Notes: generated from the sequence alone by a model not told the origin. A stretch of 34,143 nucleotides of DNA from an uncultured Succiniclasticum sp. (GCA_905235335.1 CAJOKZ010000017.1:1-34143); one strand, 5' to 3'; shown: positions 8,652 to 16,793, counted from the stretch's first letter. Made by a program: numbers and translations.

Positions 8652-8762
8652 GTAAAGAAAATATTTTTGCCATGGGAGGCCGTGCCGTTTATATTGCCGG
8701 CGCTTCCCTGAACAGCCCCCCACCCGGGAGCATCTTCCCGGCCGGCAGCCCGGGGGCCCGCC

Positions 8763-10010
8763 TCAGAAATGCATCCTGCTGCTTTTGTGCTCGATCCGCA
8801 CCCACTTTTTCTGGGGGAAGAACAGGGACTGCAGTGAAATATATGAGAACAGGGAATAAAAAACGGGAAAGGTAAGGATCCCGGGAAGCAGCCTTCCCAC
8901 CGGCCAGCCGCTTTTACGCGCCGCCGCAAACCCCACGGCGATCGTGACCGCGTAGGAAAAAAATGTGGAGACCAGCAGCACAGGAAACTGCCCCTGCCCG
9001 ATCATCACCGCCGCGTGAAGCAGATAGCTGACCGCCGTCAGGCCGAAGCAGACCGTCATCCCTACGCCCATGAAAATATCCCACAGCCTCCAGGACGGAT
9101 CCTTCGCGAACGCCTTCACCCAGTCCCCGAAATATCGGAACGCGATCTGGAAATCCCCGGTGCACCACCGCCGCAGCTGGGTCCACATGACCGACAGGCG
9201 CACGGGCTGTTCATCATAAAAGACCGCTTCTTCCATATAGGAAACGCAGTGGCCCTTCAGGTTTTCGATGAAGGTGAATTCGATGTCTTCAGACAGGCTG
9301 TACGTCTTCCATCCGCTCTCCTTCAGCAGATCCAGGCGAAACGCGAAGCCGGTGCCGGACAGCATGGAAGACAGCCCCAGATTGTGCCGCGGCTGGTTAT
9401 AAAGGGAATTTACCACGCCCCAGTACAGCGTATACCACTGGCTGACCAGGGAATCAAACGGATTTTCGGACAGGCGACGGCCCGTGACGATCTCCGCCCC
9501 TGATGCGAAAGCCGTATGCATGCATCGCAAAAAATCCGGGGCGATCTGGTTGTCCGCATCAAAGAACAGGACACAGTCAAACTCGTGACTGTGCCGCAAA
9601 ATTTTTTCCATGCCCCAGTTAAGTACGGCGCCCTTCCCGCTGCGCTCCCCGTCCGTGCGTTCCCATACCGTGACATGGGGATACCGTTTCGCTTTTTCAA
9701 CCGTTCCGTCGCTGCAGTGATCGGCCAGCACAAAGATACGGAACCGGTCTTCGGGATATTGCTGGTCCTTCAAGCCGTCCAGCAGGTTTGCGATTACATT
9801 TTCTTCATCGTGGGCGCAGATGACAACGGCAAAACGGGTCAGCCCCCTGTCCGCCGGTTCCTGTGCAGTTCTTTTTTTGTCGCGGGACCGGCCGCATTTT
9901 TCCCCGGTCCGCAAACTGTTTTTTTCTTTTTTTCCGTGGCTCAGTCCCAAAAAAGCGATCAGGATGCACCAGATAAAAAAAGACGAAAGAAATGTCTGGA
10001 TGATAACCAT
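8763..10010 (-). CDS. Membrane-bound family 2 glycosyltransferase
   Basis: A 415-residue processive-type GT2 enzyme. An N-terminal membrane helix (about 1-23) is followed by the GT-A catalytic domain with HDEEN (68-72), the metal-binding DAD (151-153), SEDIEF with the catalytic Asp region (240-245), and QLRRW (278-282), the acceptor motif of cellulose- and hyaluronan-synthase-like enzymes. Several C-terminal hydrophobic segments (about 305-395) complete the fold. The sugar and polymer cannot be told from the sequence. It is the last of five closely spaced minus-strand genes (DUF4127 protein, small membrane protein, two ChrA halves), starting 27 bases after the second ChrA half. That context suggests an envelope or export role but no certain pathway. 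A GC-rich hairpin follows the stop but lacks a T-run. Confidence 0.85.
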   Translation of the reverse strand: MVIIQTFLSSFFIWCILIAFLGLSHGKKEKNSLRTGEKCGRSRDKKRTAQEPADRGLTRFAVVICAHDEENVIANLLDGLKDQQYPEDRFRIFVLADHCSDGTVEKAKRYPHVTVWERTDGERSGKGAVLNWGMEKILRHSHEFDCVLFFDADNQIAPDFLRCMHTAFASGAEIVTGRRLSENPFDSLVSQWYTLYWGVVNSLYNQPRHNLGLSSMLSGTGFAFRLDLLKESGWKTYSLSEDIEFTFIENLKGHCVSYMEEAVFYDEQPVRLSVMWTQLRRWCTGDFQIAFRYFGDWVKAFAKDPSWRLWDIFMGVGMTVCFGLTAVSYLLHAAVMIGQGQFPVLLVSTFFSYAVTIAVGFAAARKSGWPVGRLLPGILTFPVFYSLFSYISLQSLFFPQKKWVRIEHKSSRMHF

Positions 10011-10037
10011 AAATATCGTATCCGGGGTTCCGTAATT

Positions 10038-10613
10038 TTACGGCTGGATCCCCGAGATCATATAAAACAGCAGCCCGGCCACCCCGGAGGATGCCAGCAG
10101 CTTGATCGTTCCCAATTTCTTTTTCAGGGCGAAGTAAGTGAGGATAAAGATCAGGATCGCGATCTTATCGGCCTGCATCACTTCGACCGGAAGTTTCTCC
10201 TTGTTCCAGAAGGCCAGCAGCAGGATATCCAGCCCGGCCCGGGCGATCAGGGCCACAACGGCGGGACGCAGCCCGTTCAGGATGCCCCGGATCGGTCCGA
10301 CGTTTCCGTATTTGTAATACAGGTATGCCAGCAGCAGGACGATCACGACCGACGGAAATACAAACCCGGCCGTCGCGGCGATGGAACCCGGAATGCCCGC
10401 CACTTTGCTTCCCACAAATGTAGCCGCGTTGATGCCGATGGGCCCCGGTGTCATCTGGGAAATCGTGAAGATATCCACGAATTCATTCATGGACAGCCAT
10501 CCGTATTTTTCAATGACTTCCGCCTGGATCAGCGGCATGGACGCATAACCCCCGCCTACACAGAAGAGACCTACCGTGGCAAAACTGAAAAACAGCTGCA
10601 ATAAAATTCCCAT
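10038..10613 (-). CDS. Chromate transporter, half-size ChrA (second of pair)
   Basis: A 191-residue hydrophobic protein of the short-chain CHR (ChrA) family, with the family hallmark GGGYASMPLIQAEV near the N-terminus and SQMTPGPIGINAATFVG after it. Short-chain ChrA proteins act as heterologous pairs; the partner lies 12 bases upstream at 10626-11225. Family members export chromate or related anions, but many CHR genes in anaerobes have no known substrate, so chromate resistance is not asserted. ATG at 10613 follows AAGGGGG. It is followed by the glycosyltransferase gene after 24 bases of untranslated sequence. Confidence 0.88.
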   Translation of the reverse strand: MGILLQLFFSFATVGLFCVGGGYASMPLIQAEVIEKYGWLSMNEFVDIFTISQMTPGPIGINAATFVGSKVAGIPGSIAATAGFVFPSVVIVLLLAYLYYKYGNVGPIRGILNGLRPAVVALIARAGLDILLLAFWNKEKLPVEVMQADKIAILIFILTYFALKKKLGTIKLLASSGVAGLLFYMISGIQP

Positions 10614-10625
10614 GATTCGGCCCCC

Positions 10626-11225
10626 TTAATTATACTGCGGGTCGCGCATCAGGAAAAAGCCGATGATGGCGTCCACCAGGATAATTTCCATGATATTGAT
10701 CTTCAAAAAATACGAGGCGATGAAGGTCCCTGCCATGATGATGAGCGGCAGCGCCAGTTTTTTCCTGACCTGTTTTACCAGCAGCCCCAGGACCACATCC
10801 AGCAAGACCGCCGTCACGCCGCACTGCATTCCCTTCAGGAACATCCGCACATACGGATTCGTAGCAAAGGCATCATAAAAATAAGAAACAACGGTAAGGG
10901 TAATAAGGGGTGGAAGCACGGTAGCCAGCAACGCCGTAAATGTCCCCAGGATCCCTCCCAGCCGGTATCCCATGATAATGGACGCATTGACAGCCACTGC
11001 GCCCGGCGCGCTCTGGGCGATAGAGACCAGATCCAGCGACTCGTTTTCACTCATCCATCCGAATTCATCCACGTACTTTGCCTTCATCAGCGGGATCAGC
11101 ACAAAGCCCCCGCCCACGGTAAACGCGCTGATTATAAAAGTGGAAAGGAAGAGCCGGCTGTACGTAAACGGCTTGCTAAAGACGGCTTTTTCCAGTTTTT
11201 CAGAAGTGTCTTTGACTTGGTCCAT
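10626..11225 (-). CDS. Chromate transporter, half-size ChrA (first of pair)
   Basis: This hydrophobic protein of about 199 residues carries the CHR signature GGGFVLIPLMKAKYVDEFGW and the matching SIAQSAPGAVAVNASIIMG segment. It pairs with the similar but not identical half at 10038-10613, as usual for short-chain ChrA transporters. The two halves are diverged rather than a recent duplication. The start is uncertain: a TTG at 11231 lies two codons upstream of the ATG at 11225, and neither has a strong Shine-Dalgarno sequence. Translation may be coupled to the small membrane protein gene ending at 11266. Confidence 0.88.
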   Translation of the reverse strand: MDQVKDTSEKLEKAVFSKPFTYSRLFLSTFIISAFTVGGGFVLIPLMKAKYVDEFGWMSENESLDLVSIAQSAPGAVAVNASIIMGYRLGGILGTFTALLATVLPPLITLTVVSYFYDAFATNPYVRMFLKGMQCGVTAVLLDVVLGLLVKQVRKKLALPLIIMAGTFIASYFLKINIMEIILVDAIIGFFLMRDPQYN

Positions 11226-11265
11226 AACCAAACGCAGAATATATCAAATACTTGTGAAACGCCGG

Positions 11266-11472
11266 TCAGTTCTTTCTCCCCCGCATATTCCTGTACCAGT
11301 ACAGCGGGAAAAAAATGATCCAGGCCATAAATGTGCCAAAGGCCCAGAGTCCCGCACGGGGATTTCCGTGGTTCCGCGCGTCGTTATGAACATAATACGC
11401 CAGATACAGGGAAATAATAATGGCAAAAGGGCTGACCCCCGTAATACCCGGTTCAAAGATCGATTCCAGCAT
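11266..11472 (-). CDS. Small hypothetical membrane protein (68 aa)
   Basis: A 68-residue protein that I do not recognise. It has one or two hydrophobic stretches (about 14-28 and 45-57), separated by a polar loop with His-Asn-Asp-Ala-Arg, and ends in a basic tail RNMRGRKN that would lie in the cytoplasm. The ATG at 11472 has AAGGAG at good spacing, which supports real translation. It lies 79 bases after the DUF4127 gene and 40 bases ahead of the first ChrA half, so it is probably part of the same transcript. A helper or regulatory role for a membrane complex is possible but unproven. Confidence 0.65.
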   Translation of the reverse strand: MLESIFEPGITGVSPFAIIISLYLAYYVHNDARNHGNPRAGLWAFGTFMAWIIFFPLYWYRNMRGRKN

Positions 11473-11551
11473 CCGTCCGTTCTCCTTGTTCCATCAACAA
11501 AAAACAGGAAATTTGCCAAAGCCGCGCCTTCCATCTGTCCGGCGGCGGTTC

Positions 11552-13219
11552 TTATTTTGAATAGACCGGAACATCCGGCAGCAGTCCCCGGGAAGAACGG
11601 CTTTTGCTGCGCAGCTTGTCCTTGCTCTGCTTTACGTTGGTAATATCCACTTCAAAAAGGCGGTTCCAGGGAAAATTCAGTGTATACCGGATCCCTGCCG
11701 TGATATCATAATTGGCGGCGAGACGGTCTATCACATCGATTGCCTGCTTTTTGACCTTCGGCAGCATTTCGTTCAGCGAATATTTATAGGCCGCCTTTTT
11801 CTCTTTTTCCAGTTCATCCGTAATCTGGCGGCGGGCATTGGACTGATAATACCAGTCGTCAATGATCCGTTCCTGCATCAGTATCATCTGTTTTTCCTTG
11901 GGGATCCGCGATGCCAGCATGCCCTGGGAAATAGCAAATCCGATGGTATTGTCCGCCGTGTTCCATCCGTTATAAGCGGACAGTTTTTCCGTGTAGCCCC
12001 GCAGGGACATTTCATTCATAAACCCGTTATCGGCGCCGTTGGAGAAGGATACATCAGCCAGGGAAATATTCACGCCCCGCTCCAGCATCTTCCCAAGATT
12101 GGCAATATAGCGCTTGTTGGCCGGGGAAGCAAAATACTGGTTGGACAGATTGGTAGAATCGTACATGATCCCATCAGCCGGCGTGTTGATGGCCAGCACG
12201 ACATCAGCGCTGTCCGGATCATGCACAAGGGAGCCCCCTGCCGCGATGATCTGCTCCGGAACAGAAATGCCGAGGGGAAGGTCGGAATACTGCGGTATCG
12301 TCTTGGGACCGACCCCTTCCACATACATCAGATGCACCTTGGGAGACTGATGGGACAGTTCATTGACCGCGCGTGTCAGCAGCAAGAGACCCAGCTGGTC
12401 GACTCCCGGCAGGATCTGGAAGGAATCCTGGGTGACATCGGCGTTGCTGAAGGATATTTTCCTGGCCTCCATATGGGTATGGGACAAGGGCGCGTTGTCA
12501 TCCTTGCCGATGGCAAAATAATCAAACCGCCCCATACGGGCCAGCATGGCCAGCTGCCGGTTCACTTCCATATTCTTGTTGCGGCGGTCCAGCCAGTCTT
12601 TCAGGTGATCTTTGGCCAGGTTGCGTTCGAAAGCGCCCACCTCAAAATCCTCCAGCAGGGATTCCGCGTGGATGTCGGATTTGTCAGAGAGCTGGGAATA
12701 CCGGTAAATGGCGGGCCCTACCTGGGAATAATAATCCGGTTCCACGTTGCCATAACTTTCACGGGGTGTGCGCATCAGGGTACTGAATCCGTAAAACCGG
12801 ATATTTTTGTCCATGCGCAGTTCTTTCAGCCGTTCCACCCGTGCCGCCAGCACCGAAGGAGAAAGCTGGTGGGTGCGTGAAGCTACCAGCCCCCCGTAGA
12901 TCAGGGCGTCCGTAGAGATTACGGCGGCATCTACCTTCTCCGCCCTGCTTTCCAGCCACTTCCAGAGTTTTTCCGTATCCGCCGGAGCGGTATGGGATGC
13001 CAGGAATTTTTCCGGCGGCGTTAAAATTTTGTATCCGGCTGCTTCCATCACCCGGACAGGGAATGAATAGCAAACCGGACGGTTATCCAGGGGAATAAAA
13101 ATAAATGCGCCTTTATCCTTTGCCTGCGCAGTTGACGCAGAAACGGAAAGCATCAAAAGCACAGCCGCTATTAAATTAAAAATTGGCATCCATTTAAAAC
13201 CCAAATGTATCCTGTTCAT
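11552..13219 (-). CDS. DUF4127 family exported protein
   Basis: The 555-residue protein begins with a signal peptide (basic start, hydrophobic 13-28, then SASTAQA, probable cleavage near residue 33). The body opens with FIPLDNRPVCYSFPV, the typical start of DUF4127 domains, and contains DALIYGGLVASRTH, GKDDNAPLSHTH and FSNGADNGFM, which are rich in Asp, His and Asn. These suggest a metal-dependent or sugar-binding site, but the function of the family is not established. It is likely exported and either anchored by an uncleaved signal or free in the envelope. A good promoter lies at 13286-13313. It is the first gene of a five-gene minus-strand cluster with ChrA halves and a glycosyltransferase. 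Confidence 0.85.
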   Translation of the reverse strand: MNRIHLGFKWMPIFNLIAAVLLMLSVSASTAQAKDKGAFIFIPLDNRPVCYSFPVRVMEAAGYKILTPPEKFLASHTAPADTEKLWKWLESRAEKVDAAVISTDALIYGGLVASRTHQLSPSVLAARVERLKELRMDKNIRFYGFSTLMRTPRESYGNVEPDYYSQVGPAIYRYSQLSDKSDIHAESLLEDFEVGAFERNLAKDHLKDWLDRRNKNMEVNRQLAMLARMGRFDYFAIGKDDNAPLSHTHMEARKISFSNADVTQDSFQILPGVDQLGLLLLTRAVNELSHQSPKVHLMYVEGVGPKTIPQYSDLPLGISVPEQIIAAGGSLVHDPDSADVVLAINTPADGIMYDSTNLSNQYFASPANKRYIANLGKMLERGVNISLADVSFSNGADNGFMNEMSLRGYTEKLSAYNGWNTADNTIGFAISQGMLASRIPKEKQMILMQERIIDDWYYQSNARRQITDELEKEKKAAYKYSLNEMLPKVKKQAIDVIDRLAANYDITAGIRYTLNFPWNRLFEVDITNVKQSKDKLRSKSRSSRGLLPDVPVYSK

Positions 13220-13285
13220 GATACCCCAAGATTTCTCCGTAAAATTTTTGAAGCAAAATACGACATAATAATTTCACATTATACT

Positions 13286-13313
13286 ATTATAACGCAACCG
13301 CATTAAAAATCAA
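13286..13313 (-). promoter_or_regulatory. Promoter of the DUF4127-ChrA-glycosyltransferase cluster
   Basis: Minus strand TTGATT (13313-13308), 16-base spacer, TATAAT (13291-13286). A second TATAAT overlaps a few bases further on. It lies about 70 bases ahead of the DUF4127 start. No terminator is seen between the five genes that follow, so one transcript is likely. Confidence 0.75.
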
Positions 13314-13342
13314 AGTGCGGAAACGAGAATTTGTAATTTTTT

Positions 13343-13496
13343 AAGGAGACGCTGATTAAATGAGTTTGTGCGCTGACCGAAAGCTTTTTGCGACTGACAA
13401 GAAAATGGTCCGAAGGCGCCAAAACATCCGGCCGCCTTGCAAAGTCAACATCAGACGGGCACACTGACTTGCGCAAATTCTTGTTCGCAAACCGTC
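13343..13496 (+). mobile_element. Long member of the MITE-like repeat family, upstream of the thrS promoter
   Basis: The left end AAGGAGACGCTGATTAAATG is the same as the inner end of the 70-bp element at 6065-6134, with one base changed. Inside, TTTTTGCGA (around 13385) can pair with TCGCAAA near 13485, and ACAAGAA with TTCTTGT, making a long stem. TGGTCCGAAGGCG at 13406-13418 recurs as TGGACCGAAGGCG in the element at 30861. The spacing from the left end to GGCG is 74 bases here and 75 there. The right terminus is not recognisable; the thrS promoter begins where it would lie. An ATG in the left end opens a 35-codon frame starting MSLCADRKL. Confidence 0.6.
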
Positions 13497-13524
13497 TTGA
13501 CACGTAAATTTAAAGTGCTATAAT
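13497..13524 (+). promoter_or_regulatory. thrS promoter
   Basis: TTGACA (13497-13502), 16-base spacer, TATAAT (13519-13524): both hexamers match consensus. It drives the T-box leader that starts at about 13531. Confidence 0.88.
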
Positions 13525-13530
13525 TTACGC

Positions 13531-13828
13531 ATAAACAAAATCACAAAAGTAATGCGAAGGACAATGCTTTACACACTGCTTCACAGAAAATGCCGTGATT
13601 GCTGAGAGCGGCAGAGAAAGCGTAAAACGGAACCACCTTCAAACTGCCTTGTGAAATGAATCGGACACGCCTGTCGGGTTTCCCGGATGAAAGGCCCGTA
13701 CGTTTCTGAGTAGCAAGAGCCGCGTAAACTGCGTTACAGGTTCTTAAGCGGGCTGCATTTGCAGCCAATCAGGGTGGAACCGCGATTAACCTCGTCCCTT
13801 AGCATTGGGAACGGGGATTTTTTATTTT
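13531..13828 (+). promoter_or_regulatory. T-box riboswitch leader controlling thrS
   Basis: The T-box sequence AGGGTGGAACCGCG is intact at 13771-13784 and is followed by a terminator hairpin. Stem I can be closed by GAAGG (13556-13560) and CCTTC (13636-13640). ACC at 13632-13634, a threonine codon, sits at the expected specifier position just before the closing strand and is followed by a purine. This agrees with the downstream gene. Uncharged tRNA-Thr would pair with ACC and with the T-box bulge, favouring the antiterminator and thrS expression. Confidence 0.92.
13790..13828 (+). terminator. T-box terminator hairpin
   Basis: CCTCGTCCC (13790-13798) pairs with GGGAACGGGG (13807-13816), with one bulged A and a G-U pair, followed by TTTTTT (13818-13823). 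The 5' arm overlaps the antiterminator region just after the T-box sequence, as required for switching. Confidence 0.85.
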
Positions 13829-13934
13829 CCGGAAAATGTCTGTGCTGTTTCAAAGCATGCGAAACGGCTTTCCGGTTTTGTTTGAAATCCTGCGTTTTCC
13901 AAAAGAAATCGTTTTTAATTTAGGAGGAAGAAAA

Positions 13935-15851
13935 ATGGCAGACGTAAAAGTAACATTAAAAGACGGCTCCGTAAAAGAGTTCGCCGCCGGCACAAGCCTT
14001 CTGGAAATTGCCAAGGGCTTAAACCAGAAATTAGGAAAACAGGCTTTGTTAGCTGTCGTTGACGGCGTAAACAAGGATCTCAGCGATACGCTTGAAAAAG
14101 ATGCCGCAGTAGAATTTGTAACGCCGGATACCAAGGAAGGCCTGCATGCCATCCGTCATACCGCGTCCCATGTTATGGCACAGGCCATCACGCATCTGTT
14201 CCCGGATGTAAAATTTGCCATCGGCCCCGCCATCGACAACGGGTTCTATTATGATATGGACAGCGAGCACGTCTTCACGCCGGAAGACCTTCGCGCCATC
14301 GAAAAAGAAATGGCGAAGATCGTCAAACAGAATATCCCGCTGGTTCGCAGCGAAGTGCCCCGCAAGGACGCGCTGGCACGTTTTGCTGCTGAAAAAGAAA
14401 TTTACAAAGTAGAACTGATCAACGACCTGCCGGAAGACGCGGTTATCAGCCTGTACACCCAGGGCGACTTCACCGACCTGTGCGCCGGCCCCCACTGCCC
14501 GTCCACCGGCCGCGTTAAAGCCTTTAAGCTGATGAGCATCGCCGGCGCTTACTGGCGCGGCAACGAAAAGAACAAAATGCTGCAGCGTATTTACGGAACC
14601 GCATTCCCCAGCAAGGAAGAACTGGACGAATACCTGCACATGCTGGAAGAAGCCGAAAAACGCGACCACCGCAAGCTGGGCAAGGAACTGGATATATTCA
14701 GCATGCATGACGAAGGCCCCGGCTTCCCCTTCTTCCATCCCAACGGAATGCGCATCCGCAACGCCATCCTGGAGTACTGGCATCAGGTACACCGGAAATA
14801 TCATTACGAACAGGTCATGACCCCCATGATCATGAACCGGGACCTGTGGGTCCGCTCCGGCCACTGGGATCACTACCGCGAGAATATGTATTTCACCAAG
14901 ATCGACGACATGGATTACGCGATTAAACCCATGAACTGCCCCGGCGGCATGCTGGTCTATAATACCCATCCCCATTCCTACAAAGAGCTGCCGCTGCGGT
15001 ATGCGGAACTGGGCCTGGTTCACCGTCACGAACTGTCCGGCGCGCTGCACGGCTTATTCCGTGTACGCTGCTTCACCCAGGACGATGCCCATATCTTCAT
15101 GACCCCGGAACAGATCCAGCCGGAAATCACCAATGTTATTAAATTGTTTAATGAAGTGTATTCCACCTTCGGACTGAAATATCATGCCGAGCTGTCCACC
15201 CGTCCGGAAAATTCCATGGGCGACGACGCCTCCTGGGAACTGGCAACAGAAGGTTTGCGCAAGGCGTTGGAAGCAAATCATCTGGATTATATCATCAACG
15301 AAGGCGACGGCGCTTTCTACGGCCCGAAGATCGATTTCCATCTGCAGGATTCCATCGGCCGTACCTGGCAGTGCGGCACGATCCAGCTGGATATGCAGCT
15401 GCCGGAAAAATTCAACTGTGAATACACCGGTGAAGACGGACAGAAACATCGTCCCGTCATGATCCACCGCGTCGTATACGGTTCCATTGAACGGTTCATC
15501 GGCATCCTGATCGAGCATTTCGCAGGTTCCTTCCCCGTATGGATGGCGCCCAACCAGGTCCGCGTAATGCCTATCACCGATAAGCAGCTGGACTATGCAA
15601 AAGAAGTCAATGACAAACTCTTTGAACTGGGTTACCGCACCCAGCTGGATGACCGCAGCGAAAAGATCAACAAAAAAATCCGCGAGGCCCAGGTGCAGAA
15701 GGTTCCTTTCATGCTGATCGTCGGCGAAAAGGAAGCGGAATCCCGTACCGTCGCAGTCCGCCAGCGCCATGGCGGCGACCTGGGAGCCATGTCACTGGAA
15801 GATTTCATCGCCCGTTTGCAGCACGATATTGATGCGAAGGTCAATGACTGA
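13935..15851 (+). CDS. thrS: Threonyl-tRNA synthetase
   Basis: ThrRS attaches threonine to tRNA-Thr. The ATG at 13935 follows AGGAGG (13922-13927) and gives 638 residues, the usual bacterial length; the open frame extends 33 codons upstream without a good start. The domains are in standard order: TGS (1-62); the editing domain with HTASH (His75, His79) and CAGPH (183-187), needed to remove mischarged serine; the class II catalytic core with zinc-ligand Cys335 in NCPGG and His386 in DDAH; motif 2 around RVRCFTQDDAH; and the C-terminal anticodon-binding domain. Expression is controlled by the threonine-specific T-box leader immediately upstream. A strong palindromic terminator follows at 15924. 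Nothing in the protein looks unusual. Confidence 0.98.
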   Translation: MADVKVTLKDGSVKEFAAGTSLLEIAKGLNQKLGKQALLAVVDGVNKDLSDTLEKDAAVEFVTPDTKEGLHAIRHTASHVMAQAITHLFPDVKFAIGPAIDNGFYYDMDSEHVFTPEDLRAIEKEMAKIVKQNIPLVRSEVPRKDALARFAAEKEIYKVELINDLPEDAVISLYTQGDFTDLCAGPHCPSTGRVKAFKLMSIAGAYWRGNEKNKMLQRIYGTAFPSKEELDEYLHMLEEAEKRDHRKLGKELDIFSMHDEGPGFPFFHPNGMRIRNAILEYWHQVHRKYHYEQVMTPMIMNRDLWVRSGHWDHYRENMYFTKIDDMDYAIKPMNCPGGMLVYNTHPHSYKELPLRYAELGLVHRHELSGALHGLFRVRCFTQDDAHIFMTPEQIQPEITNVIKLFNEVYSTFGLKYHAELSTRPENSMGDDASWELATEGLRKALEANHLDYIINEGDGAFYGPKIDFHLQDSIGRTWQCGTIQLDMQLPEKFNCEYTGEDGQKHRPVMIHRVVYGSIERFIGILIEHFAGSFPVWMAPNQVRVMPITDKQLDYAKEVNDKLFELGYRTQLDDRSEKINKKIREAQVQKVPFMLIVGEKEAESRTVAVRQRHGGDLGAMSLEDFIARLQHDIDAKVND

Positions 15852-15923
15852 CAGACAGTGTTTGATGTAGCCCTTTTGCATCCACCGCAAGCATCCCAAA
15901 CAAAAATACAATTGAATTTCAGC

Positions 15924-15955
15924 AAAAGCCGGAACGGTACCGTTCCGGCTTTTCT
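15924..15955 (+). terminator. Palindromic intrinsic terminator after thrS
   Basis: AAAAGCCGGAACG (15924-15936) and CGTTCCGGCTTTT (15941-15953) are perfect reverse complements around GTAC. A-run and T-run flank the GC stem, so it could work in both directions. It lies 72 bases after the thrS stop. Confidence 0.88.
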
Positions 15956-16034
15956 GCGCAATTTTTGAAACGGGAGAATCCGCGACCGACAGCCGTACCG
16001 TAAATTTTGCTTTTGTGCCATCCTCCTTCTGTGA

Positions 16035-16040
16035 TATAAT
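16035..16040 (+). promoter_or_regulatory. Extended -10 element of the exonuclease gene
   Basis: TATAAT at 16035-16040 is preceded by TGA, giving an extended -10 TGATATAAT. No convincing -35 is seen at 16-18 bases upstream. The leader to the start codon would be only about 27 bases. Confidence 0.6.
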
Positions 16041-16056
16041 AAAGAATATCATTAAT

Positions 16057-16076
16057 AAGGAAACGCTGACTAAATG
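16057..16076 (+). repeat. Solo repeat end supplying the RBS and start of the exonuclease gene
   Basis: AAGGAAACGCTGACTAAATG matches the left end of the MITE-like element at 13343 (AAGGAGACGCTGATTAAATG) at 18 of 20 positions. The AAGGA serves as ribosome binding site, and the ATG is the proposed start of the exonuclease. No partner end was found nearby. Confidence 0.55.
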
Positions 16077-16775
16077 GAAACACCTAAGAAACCTGTCTTC
16101 CTCTCAAAAAGAACGATTGCCAGAATAACAGAAGATAAAACCCTTTCATCCAGACAGAAGAAAATCGCGTTGGCAAAGATAAAGCGCCGGAACTGGCGCA
16201 GGTATGTCCAGGAGAAGGTGAATCAAAATGAGATCCTTACCCCATGCCGCTGCGATCTCATAGTGTTCGACCTGGAGGGTGCCGGGTTTTTGGAAGAAGA
16301 TATTACGGAGATCGCGGCAATCAGGGTCTCGTCCCGCGGTGAGATATTGGAAACTTACCAGCAGCTGGTAAGGCCTATCACGAAACTGAACAAACGGGTC
16401 ATCGCCATGACCGGGATTACGGCGGAAATGCTGGAAGACAAGCCGTCTTTGCAGGAGGTGCTGGACAGTTTTTTCGAATTTATCGGAAACAGCACCGTAT
16501 TGGGCCACGATATCGGATATAATGACATTATGAATATCAATATGGCCTGCCGGCGCTTCCAACGGAAAGATCTGTTCCTGCCCCAATTTCTGGATACGGA
16601 ACGCATCGCCAAACGGCTGCTCCCCACAGAGACGGGCGGCAAATTCGGCCTGGACGCGCTGATGAAATATTACAACCTTCAGGCAGACGGCGAACACCGG
16701 GCCCTTTCAGACTGTTACTCCGCCCTGTCCGTATATGAATGTCTGATAAAAGAATTTGAAAACCGGATGAAATGA
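16074..16775 (+). CDS. DEDDh-type 3'-5' exonuclease (DnaQ/PolC exonuclease-like)
   Basis: A 233-residue protein with a DnaQ-like exonuclease domain at about 60-230: ExoI FDLEGAG (Asp66, Glu68), ExoII GHDIGYND (144-151), and ExoIII HRALSD (His208 to Asp213), the DEDDh pattern of proofreading subunits and RNase T-like enzymes. It could trim DNA or RNA 3' ends; the substrate cannot be chosen from sequence. The first 55 residues are basic and not part of the fold, and could bind nucleic acid. The start at 16074 depends on an AAGGA from a repeat end; no better downstream start with an RBS was found. It is a stand-alone gene closed by a terminator at 16794. Confidence 0.85.
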   Translation: METPKKPVFLSKRTIARITEDKTLSSRQKKIALAKIKRRNWRRYVQEKVNQNEILTPCRCDLIVFDLEGAGFLEEDITEIAAIRVSSRGEILETYQQLVRPITKLNKRVIAMTGITAEMLEDKPSLQEVLDSFFEFIGNSTVLGHDIGYNDIMNINMACRRFQRKDLFLPQFLDTERIAKRLLPTETGGKFGLDALMKYYNLQADGEHRALSDCYSALSVYECLIKEFENRMK

Positions 16776-16793
16776 GCCGCAATAATAACAAAC

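Noticed and set aside
8700..8762. GC-rich hairpin after the glycosyltransferase gene as a terminator
   Set aside because: The stem is followed by G-rich sequence rather than a T-run on the minus strand, so intrinsic termination is not supported.
14049..15050. Long minus-strand open frame opposite thrS
   Set aside because: Antisense shadow of a fully conserved ThrRS; codon bias of the real gene keeps the opposite frame open.
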